Made by a program: the position numbers and the translations under genes. The notes below the pieces were generated by a model. It was not told where the DNA came from. It did not search any database and was given only the letters and a program-made list of their open reading frames with translations. From assembly GCF_016902575.1 (NCBI RefSeq), contig NZ_JACSNZ010000001.1, forward strand, positions 124,001 through 188,000: DNA of 64,000 nt, in the 5' to 3' direction. This document shows positions 31,382-38,933 of the stretch, one piece after another (the stretch's first letter is position 1; every line of letters begins with the position of its first letter). The DNA comes from Pseudoflavonifractor capillosus (GTDB taxonomy: Bacteria > Bacillota > Clostridia > Oscillospirales > Oscillospiraceae).

Positions 31382-33283
31382 ATGAAACTAAAGCGCAAAC
31401 TTCTTGCAGGACTGCTGACGCTTTGTATGGCTGTTGGAATGGCTGTGCCGGCGTTTGCGGAGAACGGCCCCTCGTCCGGGGACATGAGCGCCGCATGGGT
31501 GCAGCTGTATGATAGCAGTGTAGAAGAACCCGATGGCAGCTATTTTGGTTATGTACTTTATAGCAACGGCGGCGAGGCTGACACGGTGGAGGGCGCTGTC
31601 TATGACAAGGCTACCAACACCATCACCCTGACAAACTACAACCACCCGGAAATGACCCTTGCCACCAACGAGATGGGCGACGATTTGAAGCTTCATCTGG
31701 TGGGTGACAATCATATCGCCGAACTGGTTGTATGGGGCTTCGGCTGGGGCGGCAATCTGGAAATTACCGGAGACGGCTCCCTGACCATTAATGAAAACAA
31801 AACGTCTCAGACTGCGGCGATCCGCTTTATGGCCGAGGGAACACAGGGTCTGCTCAAGGTCGGCTCAAACGCTTCTGTGACAGCGTATAAGAGCGCAGGT
31901 GAAAACACTTATTCTGCGGCCTTTGTATCGACAACATCCTCAACCCTTCCCTTCACAGGTAATCTGGAAACAGAGCTTGCCCTGACCGCCAATTCCGGCA
32001 TCGAGGGGGAGACCACCGAATGGGAAAATGTCATATATGAAAGTAACTATGTTGCTCAAGACTGGAAGGTTCTCACCAAGGGCGAGGACGGAAAGAAATA
32101 CGGCGTTAGTTACGGAACAATCTACACCGGCAGCGATTTAACAAACGGCAAGCCTGTGGGCTATATCCACGAGCTGGTGAAGGTGGAAGGACTTCCTAGC
32201 CAAAAAGAATATCTTGCCGTTCAAATTGCTACCGTTGACGGACTTGAAAAGGACGCTCTGCCTGAGGGATATACCGACTCAGGGGAAACCATCAGCGCCA
32301 AAATAGGCGATATCAGCTCTATGACAGTGCTGATCAAGGACGGGCAGAGGTTTTATTGGGGAGTAGACCCGAATCATTCCCAGTGGTTGGTCTATCAGAC
32401 CGCCGTTGATGACGTAACTGCGGAGGATTGGGGTCAGACAACCCTGACAAAAATTGTAGTGCCTGTGGCTGGAGAAGGCGTCAGCGGTGCGACCGAAGAA
32501 GATATTCCGGCAGGCTATACCACCAACGTGGTAAAGACCGGCATGTATAGCTACTACTGCACCAATGATGTGATCAAAGTATCCCCGTCCGGGACTTCTA
32601 CCGATCCGGGCACTGATCCTGGAACAAAACCTGGTGAGGATCCGGGCACTGATCCTGGAACAAAACCTGGTGAGGATCCGGGCACTGATCCTGGAACAAA
32701 ACCTGGTGAGGATACTGGCGCCAAAGATCTGACTGCTTCCGAAACCGGTGTTTCCATCTCCCTGACCGATGGAGTGCCAGAGGGTGCAGAGCTTTATGCC
32801 GACACCATTGCACAGGAAAGCGTGCTGGGAAGCCGTCCGGAACTGAAAGAGGAGCTGCCGGGCCTGCTGTCCATTTACGAGATCAGCGTTAGAAAAGACG
32901 GTAAAGCTCTGGAAATCAAGGATAACCCCATGACGGTCAAAATCCCGATGAACGACCACCTGAAGGGCTACAAATACTACCAGGCGGTATATCTGGGCGA
33001 AGAGCTGGAACGCTTTGACGCGGTGGCGGAAGGCGACTTCCTGGTGTTTGAGACTACCCATCTGAGCCAGTATGCTATCCTTGGCTCCAACACACCGTTT
33101 GAAACCAGTACGGTTCAGGACGGAGAGCAGACCGGCGCGGGCGATCAGTCTTCCGATACAACTATTCCGCAGACCGGGGACGGCAGCAACATGATGCTGT
33201 GGATTGGTCTTCTGGCTGCATCCGGAGCCGGCGTCTATGGCATGACGCTTTACAGCAGAAAGAAAAAGGAACAGAATATCTAA
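31382..33283 (+). CDS. Sortase-anchored surface protein
   Basis: 633 residues from ATG 31382 (GAAAGGAG site). Signal peptide LLAGLLTLCMAVGMAVPAFA; a beta-helix-like N-terminal region (GDNHIAELVVWGFGWGGNLEITGDGSLTINEN); a region of Asp/Thr strands; three exact 12-residue Pro/Gly repeats (DPGTDPGTKPGE) at about 408-443; an Ig-like domain; and a C-terminal sorting signal, IPQTG, followed by a membrane helix and KKK. The motif IPQTG instead of LPXTG suggests a dedicated sortase, none of which is in this window. Confidence 0.88.
   Translation: MKLKRKLLAGLLTLCMAVGMAVPAFAENGPSSGDMSAAWVQLYDSSVEEPDGSYFGYVLYSNGGEADTVEGAVYDKATNTITLTNYNHPEMTLATNEMGDDLKLHLVGDNHIAELVVWGFGWGGNLEITGDGSLTINENKTSQTAAIRFMAEGTQGLLKVGSNASVTAYKSAGENTYSAAFVSTTSSTLPFTGNLETELALTANSGIEGETTEWENVIYESNYVAQDWKVLTKGEDGKKYGVSYGTIYTGSDLTNGKPVGYIHELVKVEGLPSQKEYLAVQIATVDGLEKDALPEGYTDSGETISAKIGDISSMTVLIKDGQRFYWGVDPNHSQWLVYQTAVDDVTAEDWGQTTLTKIVVPVAGEGVSGATEEDIPAGYTTNVVKTGMYSYYCTNDVIKVSPSGTSTDPGTDPGTKPGEDPGTDPGTKPGEDPGTDPGTKPGEDTGAKDLTASETGVSISLTDGVPEGAELYADTIAQESVLGSRPELKEELPGLLSIYEISVRKDGKALEIKDNPMTVKIPMNDHLKGYKYYQAVYLGEELERFDAVAEGDFLVFETTHLSQYAILGSNTPFETSTVQDGEQTGAGDQSSDTTIPQTGDGSNMMLWIGLLAASGAGVYGMTLYSRKKKEQNI
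32603..32710 (+). repeat. Three exact 36-bp tandem repeats in the surface protein gene
   Basis: Units 32603-32638, 32639-32674 and 32675-32710 are identical at the DNA level and encode the spacer DPGTDPGTKPGE. Identity suggests recent expansion; copy number probably varies by slippage. Confidence 0.9.
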
Positions 33284-33289
33284 CATTTT

Positions 33290-33321
33290 ACGGCCGCCAT
33301 CAGACAGATGGCGGCCGTTTT
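33290..33321 (+). terminator. Terminator after the surface protein gene
   Basis: ACGGCCGCCATC-AGACA-GATGGCGGCCGT followed by TTTT. Confidence 0.88.
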
Positions 33322-33350
33322 AGAAGGAAGGTGGGACTATCAAACGAATT

Positions 33351-33767
33351 GTGATTTTGGAACTATCAGACCAGGATAACGTTGCTTTAGAGGAAATTTC
33401 AAAGATTTTGGAGCGTCATCCTGATTTGAAGCTGATTGAAATGGTAGTTGAACCGACATTGATTTTTAACCACCTCATAATTGACACAGGAAAAAGAAAG
33501 GTATACTATAATCAGCAGGAGGTATTACTGACAACAAAAGAGTATGAACTACTTTACCGACTGGCCTTGTATGAAGGGCGGGTGTTGTCATACAGGCAGC
33601 TTTATGAGGCTGTATGGGGAGAAGATCCAATGGGAAATGAAGCCAATGCGGTAAGCTGTCATGTATACGGCCTGCGCAGAAAATTTCGTGAGATAGCACT
33701 CAGCTTACCTTCTGCTATCCGTTGTGTTCGAGAAGTTGGCTTTTGTTTTGAGGATATTACGGAATAA
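33351..33767 (+). CDS. Receiver-less OmpR/PhoB-type winged-helix protein
   Basis: About 138 residues from GTG 33351. The C-terminal 100 residues are a Trans_reg_C winged helix (LTTKEYELLYRLALYEGRVLSYRQLYEAVWGED...VSCHVYGLRRKF), but the N-terminal 45 residues are too short for a receiver domain and lack the phosphoacceptor Asp. The ribosome binding site (GGAAGG) fits a start four codons earlier at 33339, where the codon is ATC and the sequence reads on as KRIVILEL; an original ATG may have been lost. Possible stand-alone regulator of the surface protein gene. Confidence 0.72.
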   Translation: MILELSDQDNVALEEISKILERHPDLKLIEMVVEPTLIFNHLIIDTGKRKVYYNQQEVLLTTKEYELLYRLALYEGRVLSYRQLYEAVWGEDPMGNEANAVSCHVYGLRRKFREIALSLPSAIRCVREVGFCFEDITE

Positions 33768-33812
33768 ATAGGGGAAACGACCTGATAGCAGGTCGTTTCC
33801 CCTATTTATTTG
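33766..33812 (+). terminator. Strong bidirectional terminator
   Basis: AAATAGGGGAAACGACCTG pairs with CAGGTCGTTTCCCCTATTT around a 4-base loop, followed by ATTTG. Confidence 0.85.
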
Positions 33813-34152
33813 AGCCATAAAGTCTTTTCTTACGGTGCAGTATTCAAAGGGCGGTAAAATTTGACATTATACAGCATTTTGTTGTTTGTTCTTGTCTAAA
33901 CTTGCGACCGACTACGAAAATTCTACGGAAAATCTCGGAAAAATCTACAAAATTAGACGGTATAATCCCTATATCAACAATTATGTATTTCTAAAAAGAA
34001 TTCTGCGCTCATCTTCAGGTAATCTCGCTATTGAATACATTTACTTCGCCTCACAAATTTTTCGGATTACAGAATAAACCCAAGCGGTTGTTTGTCTGGC
34101 CTCTTTTATGAGATTATGAAGTTCGGGAAAGTAAGCAAAACAAAGGATTTGA
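33813..34152. other. AT-rich right end of the island, no gene
   Basis: About 340 bp with low coding likelihood. It carries the four 11-bp repeats at 33912-33954 and no other clear signal. The only ORF (63 codons at 33886) has no ribosome binding site and an unlikely composition. Confidence 0.55.
33912..33954. repeat. Four 11-bp tandem repeats near the right attachment core
   Basis: CTACGAAAATT, CTACGGAAAAT, CTCGGAAAAAT, CTACAAAATT start at 33912, 33923, 33934 and 33945, a strict 11-bp period. They lie about 235 bp inside the right core and look like recombinase arm sites or a regulator-binding array. Confidence 0.65.
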
Positions 34153-34656
34153 ATGAATATGACGATGTACGAATTGTTGGGAAAACTTTTCCCCACAATG
34201 AAACCCTTGGACATGCCCAAGAAGTCCGAGAGCACCGCTGTGGCCGCTCCTGCTGCCTCTGAGAAGGTGGAGGAGAAGATCGACTTCTCCAAGGTGGAGA
34301 TCGAGCCTCTGTTCTCCGATTTCGTGGACTTTGAGACCTTCTCCAAGTCTGATTTCCGTGCCGTGAAGGTGCTCTCCTGCGAGGCTGTGAAGAAGTCCAA
34401 GAAGCTGCTGAAGTTCACTCTGGACGACGGAACCGACACCGATCGGGTGATTTTGAGCGGAATTCATGAGTATTATGAGCCCGAGGAGTTGGTGGGCAAG
34501 ACCTGCATCGCCATCACCAACCTGCCTCCCCGTCCCATGATGGGCATCGACTCCTGCGGCATGCTGATTTCCGCTGTCCACCACGAGGAAGGCGTGGAGA
34601 AGCTGCATCTGCTGATGGTGGATGACCACATTCCCGCCGGCGCCAAGCTGTACTAA
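34153..34656 (+). CDS. tRNA-binding-domain protein (MetRS beta/CsaA-like)
   Basis: 167 residues; ATG at 34153, with ATG at 34159 and 34165 also possible. After a 45-residue linker comes an EMAP/CsaA-type OB fold: FSDFVDFETFSKSDFRAVKVLSCEAVKKSKKLLKFTLDDGTDTDRVILSGIHEYYEPEELVGKTCIAITNLPPRPMMGIDSCGMLIS. Such stand-alone domains bind tRNA or assist methionyl-tRNA synthetase. The gene is the integration target: its first 12 codons, plus its upstream region, are AT-rich and appear to be supplied by the inserted element, while codons after the core are typical of the host. Confidence 0.88.
   Translation: MNMTMYELLGKLFPTMKPLDMPKKSESTAVAAPAASEKVEEKIDFSKVEIEPLFSDFVDFETFSKSDFRAVKVLSCEAVKKSKKLLKFTLDDGTDTDRVILSGIHEYYEPEELVGKTCIAITNLPPRPMMGIDSCGMLISAVHHEEGVEKLHLLMVDDHIPAGAKLY
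34189..34212. other. Right copy of the attachment core
   Basis: Lies at codons 13-20 of the tRNA-binding protein gene (FPTMKPLD) and matches 21053-21076 with three synonymous differences. Confidence 0.7.
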
Positions 34657-34671
34657 GGCTGATTGGCTACC

Positions 34672-34709
34672 AAGAGACCCATGAACGGCAGTTCATGGGT
34701 CTCTTTTTT
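34672..34709 (+). terminator. Terminator after the tRNA-binding protein gene
   Basis: AAGAGACCCATGAAC-GGCA-GTTCATGGGTCTCTT followed by T-rich sequence. Confidence 0.88.
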
Positions 34710-34710
34710 G

Positions 34711-34739
34711 TTGATGTTTGCCGGGAAGATGTGTATCAT
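34711..34739 (+). promoter_or_regulatory. Promoter of sbcDC
   Basis: TTGATG (34711-34716), 17-bp spacer, TATCAT (34734-34739), about 50 bp before sbcD. Confidence 0.7.
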
Positions 34740-34786
34740 AGGAGAAAGAGTATTGGGACAAAAGACGTTAGGAGTAACATTCATAT

Positions 34787-35926
34787 ATGAAATTCATCCA
34801 TCTATCCGACCTGCATCTGGGAAAGCGGGTCAATGAGTTCTCTATGATCCAGGATCAGCGGTATATGCTGGAGCAAATACTCTCCATCATCCGTGCCGAG
34901 CAGCCCCAGGGGGTGCTCATTGCCGGGGACGTGTACGACAAGGCTGTGCCCACGGCGGAGGCGGTGGGGCTGCTGGACGAGTTTCTTGTCCGACTGGCGC
35001 AAGAGCGGCTTCAGGTATTTCTCATCAGCGGCAACCATGACTCTCCGGAGCGGCTGGCCTTTGGTGGGCGACTGATGGAGCATAGCGGCATTCACATCTC
35101 CCCGGTGTACGACGGACACACCGCCGTGTACACCCTGGAGGATGCCTACGGCCCTGTGCGGGTATACTTGCTTCCCTTCGTCAAGCCCGCCCATGTGCGT
35201 CGGTATTTTCCTCAGCGGGAGATCGACAGCTATACGGATGGGGTACGCACGGCCATTGAGGCCATGGGAGTGGATGAAGACGTCCGCAATGTGCTGGTGA
35301 CCCATCAGTTTGTCACCGGGGCCACCCGGTGTGACTCCGAGGAGTGCTCGGTGGGGGGATCAGACAATGTGGATGTGTCGGTATTTGACTCCTTTGACTA
35401 TGTGGCTCTGGGCCATCTCCACGGTCCCCAGAGCGTGGGGCGGGCGGAGGTGCGCTACTGTGGCACCCCGCTGAAATACTCCTTCTCTGAGGCCAAGCAT
35501 GAAAAATCCGTCACGGTGGTGGAGATGGAGGCGAAGGGGACAATACACATCCGAACAGTGCCCCTCACCCCCATGCGGGATTTGGTAGAGCTGCGGGGCA
35601 GCTATGACCAGCTGAGCCTGCGGGAATTTTACCAGAAGGGCGGCTATCAGCAGGACTATGTCCACATCACCCTCACCGACGAGGAGGACATTCCGGACGG
35701 TCTGGGAAAGCTGCGTATCATCTATCCCTATCTGATGAAGCTGGACTATGACAATCAGCGTACCCGCAGTCAGCAGCAGGTGGAGGGGACAGAGAATGTG
35801 GAGAGAAAATCCCCTCTGGAGCTGCTGGAGGAGTTTTATCAAGTACAAAATGGACAGCCCATGGGGGAGCAACAGCGGGAGTTTGCCCGTGGCCTCGTGG
35901 AGTCCATCTGGGAGGACGAGAGATGA
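34787..35926 (+). CDS. sbcD: Exonuclease SbcD
   Basis: 379 residues. The Mre11-type calcineurin-like phosphoesterase motifs are complete: HLSDLHLGK (residues about 5-13), GDVYDK, SGNHDSPERL, THQFVTG and ALGHLHGPQ, supplying the two-metal site. With SbcC it cuts hairpins and protein-blocked DNA ends during repair and replication. The last four bases overlap the sbcC start (ATGA), so the two are translationally coupled. Confidence 0.96.
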   Translation: MKFIHLSDLHLGKRVNEFSMIQDQRYMLEQILSIIRAEQPQGVLIAGDVYDKAVPTAEAVGLLDEFLVRLAQERLQVFLISGNHDSPERLAFGGRLMEHSGIHISPVYDGHTAVYTLEDAYGPVRVYLLPFVKPAHVRRYFPQREIDSYTDGVRTAIEAMGVDEDVRNVLVTHQFVTGATRCDSEECSVGGSDNVDVSVFDSFDYVALGHLHGPQSVGRAEVRYCGTPLKYSFSEAKHEKSVTVVEMEAKGTIHIRTVPLTPMRDLVELRGSYDQLSLREFYQKGGYQQDYVHITLTDEEDIPDGLGKLRIIYPYLMKLDYDNQRTRSQQQVEGTENVERKSPLELLEEFYQVQNGQPMGEQQREFARGLVESIWEDER

Positions 35927-38706
35927 GACCGCTGAAACTCACCATGAGCGCCTTTGGCCCCTACGCCGGGCAGGTGGAGCTGGACCTGGAGCAGCTGGGC
36001 CGACGGGGACTGTACCTCATCACCGGGGACACCGGGGCGGGGAAGACCACCATCTTTGACGCCATCACCTATGCGCTGTACGGGGAGCCCAGCGGAGATA
36101 ACCGGGATCCCTCCATGTTTCGCTCCAAGTACGCCCGGCCGGATACCCCCACCCAGGTGGAACTGGTGTTCTCCTATGGACATCAGGTGTATCGGGTGCG
36201 GCGCAGCCCTGAATATGAGCGCCCGGCCAAGCGGGGCTCCGGCACCACGGTGCAGCGGGCGGAGGCGGAATTGCAGCTTCCGGATGGACGGCTGGTGACC
36301 AGACCTCGGGAGGTCACAGCGGAAATTGTGGAGATCATAGGGGTGGATCGCAGTCAGTTCTGTCAAATCGCCATGATCGCCCAGGGTGACTTTCTCAAGC
36401 TGCTGCTGGCGGACACCAAAAGCCGTCAGGAGATCTTCCGCAAGCTGTTCCAGACCCGTCCCTATCTGGTGTTTCAAGAGAAGTTAAAAAGTGAGTCCGG
36501 GGCCTTGCAAAAGCAGTGTGAGGCGGCCCGGGCCAGCCTCCGGCAGTATATGAGCGGAATCCTTTGTGGTTCTGAGGACGAGTGCTTTGAGCAGGTCCAA
36601 CAGGCAAGAGAGGGGCAAATGCTCATAGCAGACACAGAGGCGCTGCTCCAGACCCTGCTGGAGCGGGATGGACGCAGCAAGGCGCACTGGAGTGAGACGT
36701 GGGACAAGCTGGAGCAGGAGATGCAAGAGGTGACTGCGCTGCTGAGCAAGGCGGAGGAGGCACAAAAGACCCAAAACAAGCTGAAAACAGCCCGGGAGAA
36801 ACGGGAAGAGGCCCAGACCAAGCTGGAGCTAGCCCAAAAGCAGCTGGAGGCAGAGGTGGAACAGAACTCCCACCGGGAGGCCGTGGAATCGGAACGAGCC
36901 GCCCTGGAGGCACAGCTGCCCAGCTATGAGAGATTGGAGCAGCTGTGGACGACCCTGGGCCAACTGACCCAGGACATCCACAGCCAGGAGCAGGCCTTGG
37001 CACAGCAGCAACGTACCCGGGACGCCCAGGCCCGGGAGCTTGCACAGTGGAGGGAGGAACTTTTCCAACTGGCCCAGACCCCGGCCCTGCGCCAACGGCT
37101 GCTGGGAGAGCAGACCCAGGAATTGGACAGGCAGCGGAAACTGGAGGGGCTGGAGGAGCTGTTGCAGCGCTGTACCCAGGCCCAGAGTGAGCTGGAGCAG
37201 GCCCAGACGGAGTATCGGGCAGCCAGAGACCGGGCAGAGCAGGCCAAAGAGGACTATGAGAGGAAAAATCGGGCATTTTTGGACGAGCAGGCGGGCCTGT
37301 TGGCTCAAAACCTGGAGGAGGGGCAGCCCTGCCCGGTGTGCGGCTCTGTCCACCATCCTGCCCCTGCGCCCCTCTCTCTGGAGGCCCCCACAGAGGCGCA
37401 GCTTCATCAGGCGCAAGGGGTATGGGAATCTGCCCGACAGATGGCCACCCAGCGCAGTGTGGAGGCAGGGGAGAAGAAGACTGCCCTGGAGGAGCGTCAG
37501 CAGCAGCTGTTGCCCCAGATGGCAGAGCTTGTGGATGCCAAAAAACTGGGGGCGGATCACCTGTTGGAGGCTGCGGCCCAGCCCATCCGGGAGGCAGTGA
37601 AACAGGCTCATCAGCGGCTGGAGCAGATACACAACCAGCTGGTCCAGGCGGATCAGGCCCTGAAGCGGAAAGCAGAGCTGGAGCGCTGCCTGCCCCAGAG
37701 AGAGGAGAGCCTCAGCGCCTTGGAGGTGGCCATTGGCTTGGCTCGGGAGTCCCTGGCCGGAGCGCAAAGCCGCAGAGAGGAGCTGGAGGGGCAGCTGAGA
37801 GCCTTGACAACGCAGCTGGGGTATCCGGAGGCATCCCAGGCCAGACAGCGGCTGAGCCAGCTCACCCAGCAGCTCAAGGCCATGGATCAGGCACAAAAGG
37901 CCGCCCAAGAGCGGGTCAACAGCTGTAAACTGGAGGTGGCTGGTGCGGATGCTGCCATCCAGGAGCTATCCCAGCTGCTGGAGCATGGACTGGCCATAGA
38001 TGTGCAGGCCCAGCAGGCCCGCCGGGAGGAACTGACCCGGCAGCGGGAGTTGGCCGAAAACGTCCAGCGGGAGCTGCACACCCGGATGTCCACCAATGCT
38101 GGAGTTTTGGCGCATATTCAGGAAAAGTCGGCGGCGCTGGGAGAGTTGGAAGGGCGGTACACCTGGGTGTGTGCCCTGTCCAACACCGCCAACGGCAACC
38201 TGTCCGGCAAGGAGAAGGTCGCCCTGGAGACCTACATTCAAATGACTTACTTTGACCGCATTCTCCGAAGGGCCAATCTGCGGCTGCTGGCCATGACCGG
38301 GGGACAGTATGAACTCAGGCGCCGCAGGTCGGCGGAGAATAACCGCAGCCAGAGCGGCTTGGAACTGGACGTGGTGGATCACTACAACGGCTCTGAGCGC
38401 AGCGTCAAGTCACTGTCCGGGGGAGAGTCCTTTCAGGCATCCCTGTCTCTGGCCCTGGGACTGGCAGACGAGGTGCAGTCCTCCGCTGGGGGTATTCGTC
38501 TGGACACCATGTTTGTGGACGAGGGCTTTGGCTCCCTGGATGAGGAGTCTCTTGCCCAGGCCATGGGGGCCCTCAGTGACCTGGCTCAGGGGGATCGCCT
38601 GGTGGGGATCATCTCTCATGTGGCCCAACTCAAGGAACGGATCGACAAGCAAATCGTGGTGCGCAAGGACAGCGTAGAGGGCAGCCATGTGGAGATTCTG
38701 ATGTGA
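35923..38706 (+). CDS. sbcC: ATPase SbcC
   Basis: 927 residues. Rad50-type: Walker A GDTGAGKTTIFDAITYAL (near residue 35-50), two long coiled-coil arms rich in Gln/Glu/Leu, a zinc hook CPVC near residue 470, signature SVKSLSGGESFQASLSLALGL and Walker B MFVDEGFGSLDEE. It forms the ATP-driven clamp for SbcD. Somewhat shorter than the E. coli protein, as is usual in clostridia. Confidence 0.96.
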   Translation: MRPLKLTMSAFGPYAGQVELDLEQLGRRGLYLITGDTGAGKTTIFDAITYALYGEPSGDNRDPSMFRSKYARPDTPTQVELVFSYGHQVYRVRRSPEYERPAKRGSGTTVQRAEAELQLPDGRLVTRPREVTAEIVEIIGVDRSQFCQIAMIAQGDFLKLLLADTKSRQEIFRKLFQTRPYLVFQEKLKSESGALQKQCEAARASLRQYMSGILCGSEDECFEQVQQAREGQMLIADTEALLQTLLERDGRSKAHWSETWDKLEQEMQEVTALLSKAEEAQKTQNKLKTAREKREEAQTKLELAQKQLEAEVEQNSHREAVESERAALEAQLPSYERLEQLWTTLGQLTQDIHSQEQALAQQQRTRDAQARELAQWREELFQLAQTPALRQRLLGEQTQELDRQRKLEGLEELLQRCTQAQSELEQAQTEYRAARDRAEQAKEDYERKNRAFLDEQAGLLAQNLEEGQPCPVCGSVHHPAPAPLSLEAPTEAQLHQAQGVWESARQMATQRSVEAGEKKTALEERQQQLLPQMAELVDAKKLGADHLLEAAAQPIREAVKQAHQRLEQIHNQLVQADQALKRKAELERCLPQREESLSALEVAIGLARESLAGAQSRREELEGQLRALTTQLGYPEASQARQRLSQLTQQLKAMDQAQKAAQERVNSCKLEVAGADAAIQELSQLLEHGLAIDVQAQQARREELTRQRELAENVQRELHTRMSTNAGVLAHIQEKSAALGELEGRYTWVCALSNTANGNLSGKEKVALETYIQMTYFDRILRRANLRLLAMTGGQYELRRRRSAENNRSQSGLELDVVDHYNGSERSVKSLSGGESFQASLSLALGLADEVQSSAGGIRLDTMFVDEGFGSLDEESLAQAMGALSDLAQGDRLVGIISHVAQLKERIDKQIVVRKDSVEGSHVEILM

Positions 38707-38742
38707 GATAGCGGCCAGCATAGGCCGGGAAAAGATAGGGTA

Positions 38743-38770
38743 TTGAAAAATCAGGGGAAATAGGTATAAT
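38743..38770 (+). promoter_or_regulatory. Promoter of ktrBA
   Basis: TTGAAA (38743-38748), 16-bp spacer, TATAAT (38765-38770). Transcription would start near 38777. Confidence 0.75.
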
Positions 38771-38776
38771 GTATCT

Positions 38777-38908
38777 GCATACACAAATGTGGCCAGAGAC
38801 ACGTCGGTGCCAGCGTGTGGGGAGTCCGTCGAGGGATTTTCCACAGCTGCACGGTGAAAACATCGGCCCAAATTCATACCGATAGAACTGCCTGTCGGTA
38901 TGTTTTTG
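38777..38908 (+). promoter_or_regulatory. Structured leader with terminator before ktrB, candidate riboswitch
   Basis: A leader of about 130 nt ends in an intrinsic terminator (CATACCGA / TCGGTATG, 38875-38902, followed by TTTTT) placed 26 bp before ktrB. This layout indicates control by conditional termination. Potassium-uptake genes of Firmicutes are often under the c-di-AMP (ydaO-yuaA) riboswitch, but I could not fit this leader to that consensus with confidence. Confidence 0.6.
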
Positions 38909-38933
38909 TATCTGAAATTGAGAGGTGTCGTCA

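Larger units (their letters stand above)
21053..34212. mobile_element. Second integrated element or cis-mobilisable island (13.1 kb)
   Basis: Bounded by two copies of the attachment core and short phased repeats near both. It contains no integrase, relaxase or transfer gene, but regulators, lipoproteins, an LPXTG-type protein and several broken genes. The right core is in the 5' end of the tRNA-binding protein gene. Such integrase-less islands next to an ICE in the same site fit the accretion model, where the ICE enzymes move the island in trans. Confidence 0.6.

Noticed and set aside
32603-32710. Possible CRISPR-like array
   Set aside because: The three 36-bp units are contiguous with no spacers and are in frame in a surface protein gene.
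33886-34077. 63-codon ORF at the island right end
   Set aside because: No ribosome binding site, lies over the 11-bp repeats, and the peptide has no recognisable features.
34189-34212. tRNA gene as integration target
   Set aside because: No tRNA is present near either core copy; the core is inside a protein-coding gene.
38777-38908. Firm call of a c-di-AMP riboswitch
   Set aside because: The context fits but I could not place the conserved core motifs of the ydaO-yuaA class, so it is listed only as a candidate leader.
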